64,000 bases of DNA from Beroe forskalii (Eukaryota > Ctenophora > Nuda > Beroida > Beroidae): positions 1,488,001 to 1,552,000 of the forward strand of contig WFMF01000006.1 of NCBI GenBank assembly GCA_011033025.1, written 5' to 3'. Made by a program: the position numbers and the translations under genes. The notes under the pieces were generated by a model, which saw only the letters and a program-made list of their open reading frames with translations, ran no database searches and was not told where the DNA came from. Of the stretch, positions 57,101 to 64,000 are shown in pieces (within the stretch, counting starts at the first letter, position 1; each line of letters starts with the position of its first letter).

Positions 57101-60100
57101 ATGAGCGGCTACCTACAGTTTGTTGTGTAACTCTGCACGTGTAATAGTGTATGATTTCTTGGTACACTTCGTCCACAATAAAACCTTGGAGTGAACTTAA
57201 CCTTGATAACGGAACAAAAGTTACGTTAATTTAGCTCAACGTTGGGTGTTACAACTTAGGCATTTTAATATCTCCCCACTATGCGTATCGAATGGTACCT
57301 ATCGAGTGATATTTTCAAGTTGCTTTCAACCGTGCCTTCCCACCCACTAATCAGGCACAGTATTATCAGTACGCAGTGCCCACACAAGGCAGGCCTAGAA
57401 GGGTTACATGACCTGCATTTCACTCCCTTCAGGCAGCTATCAAGTTGATGGTTCGGCAGAAGAGACGAATCTACGACATTACCAACGTGCTGGAGGGAAT
57501 TGGACTTATCCGGAAAAACAGCAAGAATTCTATACAGTGGATGTAAGTACATTTGAATAAGACCTCGCCTCAGCTTATTGTGATTTGATGCGTCCCGTCA
57601 CGTCACTATTAGTTAGAACAAGTGACGCGTCACTTCTTCTAGGGAAAATCCTAACTAATCCTGATACGATGCGTAACGATCTCGCGCGCATTTCTTACAG
57701 ATTTAGTGATTTTGTCTTAGCGTATCAATGAGCAGAGGGAGTCCCAATGCCCAACAAAGGAAGAGGAAGTATCTTCACATGATTCTGAAAAGTCACAAGA
57801 CAAGAGATCGAACAGCTTGTGACTTTTGATATTGACCCAAAAACAGGGTTGTTAACTACGTGCAAAAATCGTGGAAAAGTAAGGCCTTTTGGCTCTTGGA
57901 GAAAAGTACGCGTATTCTTTTCAAATAAGCGACAAGAAATATCAACATCAAATCTAAGTAGGGGTTGTTGAATACGCGAAAATGTACGCGGACAGCTTTC
58001 GTCAACATTTAGGGTGCGCTACTTTTTAGCATACATGGAAATACCAATTAATAATAAAAGTTGAACGATGCATTTTGACTGATTATTGCACTCCCAAAAA
58101 ATACGGCAATTTTTTAAAAAATACACATAATTATCGTTTTTGCCGTACTTTCTTAAAAATACGTATTTACAAACCTTGCCCAAAAATACTGCAATAACGC
58201 AACAAACATCAACTTCAACACAAAAGAAATAATAACAACAGATGAGGTAGACGTTGAGCCCTGTTTGCTGAAGACTGATGAGGTGACCTATGCCTCATAT
58301 CAACGACCTTTGTAAGATATGTATCTACAGGTCACCTGATAGCTCACTCTGATCTGTAAGAAATGCGTGCGCGAGATCATGACGTGACGCATCATTCGTC
58401 ACGTCACGATAAAGTAGGATTTTCCCTAGAAGACGTGACACGTCATTTGTTCTAACTAATCTTGACGCGAGAGGTGACGTGACGCGTCACGATTAGCTGG
58501 ATTCTAAACTAATAGCTTCTCGAAATCGCTTCAACTTTTCGTGAAGACTTTGCATGGGATTAACCCTTTTCTCTCTTCCCCCGCTTCCCCAATTTCTGAG
58601 ATATTTCATGTCGTTGTAAATTTTCTGTATTAAATGGTTCAATTTACATTCAAGTCTCATATGTAAACCAGTTAACTTTCTAAACTCTGGATGATCTTCC
58701 ATGTCATATTTTACTTTTAGGGTATGTGTATTGCGTAATGTGTAATGTGACCTATGACACATTGAGCAGTATTCATTAAGTTACTCATTACCATGCGTGG
58801 AGTGTGCAGTGCTGTGTGTGAACTAGCGTTATCGAGAGAGTACACTCAGTAGAATCTCATCAAATCCGTTAATAAACAGCAGTAGCTCATCTCATCCACT
58901 AATCGCACTTTAAGTCTGCGTCACCATCACAATTCATCCTGGTGAATCGTTCGCATAAAACTTCTACTTATCTTGTGCAGCTAAAGATATGGTCATGACT
59001 CATGACACGGCGCAAAGTTATCTCCCCTGCTGTGATACATGAGTTTTATCTAGAAAGTTAGATACTACTCAACTAACAAGACTATGATGCGTTTAACGGC
59101 TGATCGGAATGTCCTATTATCTTCTCAATGTTAAAGTTCACCTCTCCTGGCATTGAAAACATGATATAAAAAGGTTTATCATATGAAGATTTAAAGTGTC
59201 GGTTGATAAAGCTTGGTGTGCCATGTGACCTGTGCCTTCTTACGTTCTAACTGGAATTTATACGAGAACGCTATAAGTTACAAACTTACAAAGTTTCAAC
59301 CCCACTCCCTGCAACCCCTCGGCCCTCTCCCTGCAACCCACAAACCTTTCAAATCCATTCCCTGCACCCCCCTCCCAGCACCCCCTCCCAGCAACCCCCT
59401 CCCTGCAACCCCACTCCCTGCAACCCCCTTTCCCTGCAACCCCACTCCCTGCAACCCCCACTCCCTGCAACCCCACTCCCTGCAACCTCCTCTCCCTGCA
59501 ACCTCCTCTCCCTGCAACCCCCTCTCCCAGCAACCCCACTCCCTGCAACCCCACTCCCTGCAACCCCCTTTCCCTGCAACCCCCACTCCCTGCAACCCCA
59601 CTCCCTGCAACCCCTCTCCCAGCAACCCCACTCCCAGCAACCCCACTCCCAGCAACCCCACTCCCTGCAACCCCACTCCCTGCAACCCCCTTTCCCTGCA
59701 ACCCCCACTCCCTGCAACCCTACTCCCTGCAACCCCCTCTCCCTGCAACCCCACTCCCTGCAACCCCCTCTCCCTGCAACCCCACTCCCTGCAACCCCTC
59801 CCCTTATAACCAGCCCCCTTATAACCTCCCCTCCCTCTCACTATCCCTCTTTTCTCCAGCGGGGGAGGTTCGAGTGTGATCAGCTCACGGGCTGACACTA
59901 AGTCGGAGGAGATAAGAGCGGAGCTAGACACGCTGTCTGAGATGGAGCAGGAAATAGACGAGCTGCTCGATGTGCTCCAGTACGACAAGGAGGTTTGATA
60001 AATCCTGGAGTTTAACATGTTACTACTAGATGAGGGATGGACCAGCGATATGGGCCAGCGAGAGTTTAACATGTGTTTTTTGCGTGTTCTGGTCGAGTTT

Positions 60101-60405
60101 CATGGCGTTTAAGTGGGTGGGCACGGAAATTGATTGTTTCCCAATCATTAAAGAACTCTTTCGGTGTTTCAACATTGTTTGACCCCTTGATCGACGTGCT
60201 TCATTTTCCTTTTACTGTACATAAATATTTTGTCTAGAAGCTTTCTGCGGTTTACAATCAATCACTCAATCAGGTCCTGATGAAGAACACCCGGGGTCTC
60301 TACGTACCGTACTCGGACATAGGACACACGGGAGTGGCGGATAACAACAAGATACTCGCAATCCATCATCCGCTCAACACCAATATGAGCAAATACGATT
60401 ATGTG
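54107..60405 (+). CDS. E2F: E2F-family transcription factor, partial multi-exon
   Basis: E2F proteins bind TTTSSCGC sites with a DP partner and control S-phase genes. Six exons join in phase. The first two are a Ser/Thr-rich N-terminal region ([30 protein letters not shown]). The winged-helix DNA-binding domain follows ([20 protein letters not shown], then the [12 protein letters not shown] recognition helix, [11 protein letters not shown]). Next is a leucine-rich coiled coil for DP pairing ([19 protein letters not shown]), then the start of the marked box ([23 protein letters not shown]), as in E2F1-5. The initiator exon and the C-terminal transactivation and pocket-binding region are not found, so the subtype is left open. 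Introns carry an 1185-bp element, a 0.9-kb foldback and a 15-base minisatellite. The last recognised exon ends in a tandemly multiplied splice donor. The single winged helix and the marked box argue against the E2F7/8 class. Confidence 0.93.
54382..54516 (+). CDS. E2F: E2F exon b, N-terminal linker
   Basis: 135 bases after TTTTTCAG, encoding [20 protein letters not shown], then [15 protein letters not shown]. The Ser-Pro/Thr-Pro rich composition suits CDK phosphorylation upstream of the DNA-binding domain, which is an inference. Confidence 0.75.
54838..54934 (+). CDS. E2F: E2F exon c, start of DNA-binding domain
   Basis: 97 bases encoding [20 protein letters not shown] and [12 protein letters not shown], against the E2F family RYDTSLGLLTKRFIELL...GVLDLN. 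GTAAGT donor. Confidence 0.95.
55104..56288. mobile_element. 1185-bp non-autonomous transposon in E2F intron
   Basis: CCCATATCCAAAAA at the left is mirrored by TTTTTGGATATGGG at the right, and a perfect 8-base duplication TTGACCCA flanks it (55096-55103 and 56289-56296). An 8-base duplication suits hAT. Subterminal GGTTCGGAGGAAATTTT lies near both ends in the same orientation. The centre (about 55430-56000) is a diverged tandem array of ~95-base units with TTTTCGCCTGCGGCGGGCTG, TTGTGATCAAATTATG and CTAGACAGTCTCAGAGGT. Confidence 0.8.
56297..57432 (+). other. E2F intron remainder
   Basis: A GTGTGCTATA(C/A)-type short tandem patch at about 56822-56880; otherwise nothing recognised. Confidence 0.4.
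57433..57542 (+). CDS. E2F: E2F exon d, recognition helix
   Basis: 110 bases encoding [20 protein letters not shown] and [28 protein letters not shown] is the invariant E2F DNA-contact motif. Compared with human AAEVLKVQKRRIYD there is one extra residue before QKRR. Confidence 0.98.
57587..58492. mobile_element. Long-TIR element (~0.9 kb) rich in GTGACG words
   Basis: The left arm (about 57587-57715: CGTCACGTCAC, ATTAGTTAGAACAA, CTTCTAGGGAAAATCCTA, CTCGCGCGCATTTCTTACAG) is mirrored in order by the right arm (about 58350-58492). Arms of about 130-150 bases. The loop has no transposase. No target duplication could be fixed. Confidence 0.75.
59290..59806. repeat. 15-base minisatellite CCCTGCAACCCCACT
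   Basis: About 33 copies of CCCTGCAACCCC plus a 2-5-base spacer (ACT, CTCT, CTTT), some with CCCAGCAACC. It ends about 55 bases before the acceptor of the next E2F exon. Frames of 100-258 codons on both strands across it are repeat artefacts. Confidence 0.93.
59860..59992 (+). CDS. E2F: E2F exon e, coiled coil
   Basis: 133 bases after TTTCTCCAG, encoding [20 protein letters not shown], then [20 protein letters not shown]. The Leu/Met/Ile heptad pattern is the dimerisation coil that follows the DNA-binding domain in E2Fs. Confidence 0.88.
60274..60405 (+). CDS. E2F: E2F exon f, marked box
   Basis: 132 bases, phase 0, encoding [20 protein letters not shown] and [15 protein letters not shown], against E2F1-5 RLAYVTYQDI...TLLAIKAPSGTQLEV. 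GTAAGT donor at 60406; three further GTAAGT donors follow in tandem copies. Confidence 0.85.
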
Positions 60406-60545
60406 GTAAGTTCTCAGTACTAACATGAGCAGATACCACTACGTGGGCTTGATGGTAAGTCTTCATTACTAACATGAGGAGATATCACTGCGTGGGCTTG
60501 GTGGTAAGTCTTCATTAATAGCTTGAGTAAAGACGATTTGGTAAG
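60382..60545 (+). repeat. Tandem copies of an exon end and its splice donor
   Basis: The segment AATATGAGCAAATACGATTA then TGTGGTAAGT recurs as AACATGAGCAGATACCACTA..GTAAGT, AACATGAGGAGATATCACTG..GTAAGT and TTGAGTAAAGACGATTTG-GTAAGT, at 49, 49 and 37-base spacing. Donor GTs are at 60406, 60455, 60504 and 60541. Confidence 0.85.
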
Positions 60546-61005
60546 TTGGTATTTGTAATTTTGTTAATTTTTCATTGCCCTCTCAAATTTGTGGTGAGTT
60601 TTCATTAGGTTTTTCATTTGTTGTGAGTTTTCATTAGGTATATTTTATGTACGTTTGAGTGTTTGAGCCCTGTGTATTCAAGAATCACTATGCTGCTAGA
60701 AAACGTCAGTGCTAGTGCAGCTTTTATTGCATATAAATGTACACACATGACTCACCACACAGCCATATACCTTCATTCCCTAAATATGTGAAGTCGAATC
60801 TTACGAGTGTGCTATTGCATCAAGATCTCTGAATACAACTGCATTACGCTGTGTGTGCAAGTTCTTGGGGATTTTGCCAGGTGGTCCACAGATCAGACAA
60901 GAAAATAGACGCTTCCGCGTCATCAGTTAAGCACTTTATTGCCTTAAAATCACGGTGCTGGTAGTTATTTTTTGCGTGAAATACGCTCTGGCTATAGTTG
61001 CAGAT
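60546..61005 (+). other. 3' flank of the last E2F exon, unassigned
   Basis: A two-copy TTGTGGTGAGTTTTCATTAGG repeat, in part, at about 60590-60640. No exon recognised. Confidence 0.4.
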
Positions 61006-61013
61006 AATCATCT

Positions 61014-62228
61014 GGATCTAGTAGTCTAGGGCGGAGTAGTGTACGGCGTAGTAGTGTACGGCGGACCCTGAACCAGGGTGGTAGGCTACGGCGGAGTTGG
61101 TGACCAAGGTAGTAGCCTACGGCGGACTTCCCTTTCCGAATTGGAAAGGGGATATTACCGAGTAACACGTGCTCGTATATTACAGTTAACTTCATTCTTT
61201 CTATGACAGCGTGTTCGCCTTACATGCTTGTGTGAAGACTAACTCATTGCTTCATCAAGTCGATCACATCGTTTCGTATAGGCATTAAGGCATTAGGCTC
61301 ATTAGAGCATTAGACGCTTGACAAATGACACTGATACTGGGTGCCAAGTAACATATATTGTGTGATGAGTCGGCGACATACCAACATGTAATTTGTAAAG
61401 ATTTCTACTTTGGTTTCCAATTAAGATCGAAATGTCGCATAACTGTTTCATAAAAAAACAACGACTGGTACCTAGCTAAATTCCTAATTTGCAAGCTACT
61501 CAGAACAATCCCATCAACGGTAGACCCCATTAAATATGGCATGAATTACAATGTGACTAGCACAATTAGCTAGCACTCGACACATCTCCATGCTTGGCGC
61601 CCGTCAGCTGTCTCCTTTCCATCCTTGGAACTTAGTGTAGCGAAATGCCTGGAAAGCTGGAAGGTCACGTTAGTGCTGGAAACTGGAAAACTCATGGTAA
61701 TAGTATTACCATGAGGATGGAAAGGAAACAGCTGACGGGCGCCAAGCATGGAGATGTGTCGAGAAGAACCAGCTTTGAACCGGGAGGATCTACACACACG
61801 GTGATGCCGTCCTCAAGCAAACCAAGCTACACATACACGAGTCTGACTTCACGGAGTGATAGGTGAAAGAGTCAAGAGATATATTCTGAGTCCAAAAACA
61901 TCGCTGCAACCTCTCCCGAGAAACCATCCTCTATGGGTACCTCTATCGTGTTACCTGCCAAGCTGTGCAGTGTGCTCTCTATTCCAATGTTATCTAAAGG
62001 GTATCGCCCTTATATAAGCAATTGCTTGGAAAGGCGAATACGCTGTAACAGAGAGGATGAAATATACGAGCATGTGTTACTCGGTAATATCCCCTTTCCA
62101 ATTCGGGAAGGGAAGTCCGCCGTAGGCTACTACCTTGGTCACCAACTCCGCCGTAGCCTACCACCCTGGTTCAGGGTCCGCCGTACACTACTACGCCGTA
62201 CACTACTCCGCCCTAGACTACGGAAACC
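61014..62228. mobile_element. 1215-bp foldback transposon with ~190-base arms
   Basis: Arms 61014-61210 and 62035-62228 are mirror copies containing GTAGTCTAGGGCGGAGTAGT, repeated TAGTGTACGGCG units, ACCCTGAACCAGGGTGGTAG and TTCCGAATTGGAAAGGGGAT. A perfect 8-base duplication AATCATCT flanks it (61006-61013 and 62229-62236). Ends start GG. The centre has a second palindrome, annotated separately. No transposase; the 8-base target suits hAT or Merlin. The arms are almost unblemished, so it is probably young. Confidence 0.88.
61574..61766. repeat. Internal palindrome of the 61-kb foldback element
   Basis: CGACACATCTCCATGCTTGG and CGCCCGTCAGCTGT at 61577-61612 are mirrored by ACAGCTGACGGGCG and CCAAGCATGGAGATGTGTCG at about 61729-61763, with CATGGTAATAGTATTACCATG as a small third hairpin between. 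This gives two independent foldback levels in one element. Confidence 0.85.
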
Positions 62229-62236
62229 AATCATCT

Positions 62237-64000
62237 GTGTATGAACTATGAAGTATTCACTATTCACTGTACATACCTCGGTAAGTATGTACATGGAATG
62301 TACATACAAGTTGCATACATTCTACTAAACCTGCAAGTGCCATATTATATGGTACCTACTACATTGACGACGGAATTTATACCGTTTAAAGACTTTGCTG
62401 TGACATGCCATAACGTGTTCCTAAACTACATTGATTCGTATCATGCCAGGTAGTTAGGAATGGTATTCAAACGTTCGTTGGTATTCAAATGTTAGTTATG
62501 TACTCTAATACTGGGCATATGTTTGGTTAAAAACTGTGCATGCGCATTAAACATCCTGTCGTGTCGCTGGGAACCCTCGCGGTTCCCTACCGTGGTATGT
62601 CACGGTAGATGGTTTGATTCCTGCAGACCTATTGTTACTTGCTTACTTGTTACACAAAATTACAGATTCGTGTGAGTATCTGGGGCATTCTCACTGAATA
62701 CAATTACACATTTGCCTTTCTGTTTGTGTGTCACTTCATATAGACTGGTAGGTACCTATGTGATCATGTAATACCTTGTTAGTTTTGTGTATGTTTGTGT
62801 GTATGTAAATGTGTATGTTTGTGTTTGTCATTTGTGAGCACTGCGCAAGATATGCACCCAGGATGAATAGGCGGTCACATTGACGTCATATCCATTTTGC
62901 ACGCTACCAAACTGTTGAAAATAACCGCCTATTTTTCGCTCGCGGGATATAGAATATTATGGTGAATGTGTTCTCTGTGAGAGTACGTGGTCGATGTGTG
63001 TGGTCTGTGAGTCCAGCCTTTGTAAGGGCAAGGTTGTTGCCTTTTTCTGGTTACTTTTACTCGATTAACGTACAGCTGATGTTTAATGAGTTAATTATTA
63101 GCCCAATGAAAAACCGAAAACACCTTACCTCTCTAAAACTCTTGTAATATTTCTCATTATCCACGTTTATAGCTAATTATGTGCCGTTCACCCATTTTGA
63201 ATTCTTACTTTGCGCAACTTTCTCCATCCAGAACACTAAAAACTGAACCACTTAAGCATTTAGAAAATCAGCCAACAGGAACACCTTTTTAGGGGGAAAT
63301 TGTAGAATGCAACTTAATGAGCATGATCATATAAGGGAGAAATAATTGCTCATTAACAAACATATTTTTAATGTACTGAGGTATTAATGGACTTTTTACT
63401 TCAACTCTTTATTGATGGAAAACGACTGGTTCTTATTAAATGTGAGGGCACTCTTGATAAAGATTGTCAGCTGGCTAGAGGTCAATCAATCCATAGTAGG
63501 TACCTACCTTGAGGCATCAGACATAAAATCAGAGATGCCGAATTTTAGAGATCACAAATGATTGTGATCAATGAAGGCCTCCGAGCGGTGAGCCCTGAAA
63601 ATTCATTTCCATTAGCCCCAGACTGTGGACATATGAACATTCTAATTCGATGAATTTCTGCAGCGAGCTCAATTCCCTGGCTCTGCGCCAGACTTCATCT
63701 TGATAGCTTAATGTGTGAGTTCATGTTCGCAACCTTTTAATAAGGGTGTGATTTATAGCATAATGGCGATATAATGTTACAACGCCACTTTAAAAGCTCC
63801 ACACTATGTTGGAAGTAGTACATAACCAACTAAATCATGGCTGGTTAGAAGGGAGATTCACCATTCATCTTTTCTAAAGCTTGGAGTCAAGGGATGCTTT
63901 TAGATTACGATGGTTGAGGTGAAATGTAACCTCTACTGGGAACAGTGAAATTGCCCTTTGAGTTTCGGACGCTTCATTAATTTCGTTTTGTATCCTTAAA
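62237..64000. other. Right edge, no gene recognised
   Basis: A short hairpin, ATAGGCGGT...ACCGCCTAT, at about 62868-62932, and GTGTATGTTTGT simple sequence at about 62785-62830. Remaining E2F exons might lie here or beyond, but none could be supported. Confidence 0.4.

Noticed and set aside
59296-60072. Minus-strand frame of 258 codons rich in [16 protein letters not shown]
   Set aside because: It is the reverse reading of the 15-base minisatellite; a period divisible by three keeps several frames open on both strands. No domain, and it overlaps an E2F exon.
63640-63710. Possible C-terminal E2F exon after a CTGCAG at about 63661
   Set aside because: The short reading (RAQFPGSAPDF) has no E2F similarity strong enough to support it.
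1-64000. Endogenous virus, LTR or LINE copies
   Set aside because: I saw no reverse transcriptase, integrase, protease, capsid or envelope motif and no long direct terminal repeats; a profile search would be more sensitive.

Overview
The window looks like intron-rich, repeat-dense animal nuclear DNA. The base composition is AT-rich, with GT/AG introns of 0.2 to 6.5 kb, CpG-rich repeat patches and many short inverted-repeat elements. Three conserved eukaryotic genes can be read. The exocyst and E2F proteins are quite divergent from the vertebrate sequences I know, which would fit an early-branching or fast-evolving marine invertebrate such as a sponge or another non-bilaterian. That lineage guess is weak. 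There is no sign of bacterial operons, CRISPR arrays, rRNA or plasmid functions, and I saw no reverse transcriptase, integrase, capsid or envelope domain.

Layout. (1) 1-10299, minus strand: exocyst subunit Sec3/EXOC1. Twelve exons are well supported and a thirteenth is probable at the left edge. The first coding exon and the C-terminus are not seen. (2) About 10539-15467: a block of nested inverted repeats and two satellite arrays, bounded by TTAA plus a shared 8-base end, possibly one composite DNA element. (3) 15468-20740: non-coding, with MITEs (miniature inverted-repeat DNA transposons) and CpG-rich repeats. (4) 20741-43505, minus strand: a complete stimulatory G-protein alpha subunit (Galpha-s). 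Twelve exons give an uninterrupted 377-residue protein, and a second alternative first exon would give 375 residues. (5) 43506-54106: the divergent intergenic region, mostly minisatellites, GC-rich repeat patches and a foldback MITE. (6) 54107-60405 and probably beyond, plus strand: an E2F-family transcription factor with DNA-binding domain, coiled coil and marked box; its first and last exons are not identified. (7) 60406-64000: a 1.2-kb foldback element with an 8-base target duplication, then unassigned sequence.

The three genes are not an operon and have unrelated jobs: exocytic vesicle tethering, cAMP signalling and cell-cycle transcription. Galpha-s and E2F are transcribed divergently; Galpha-s and EXOC1 lie in tandem. 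The observations most worth checking are the two Galpha-s first exons with different N-termini, the tandemly multiplied splice donor after the E2F marked-box exon, the in-frame TAG exactly at an EXOC1 exon junction, and the TTAA-bounded satellite-bearing block.
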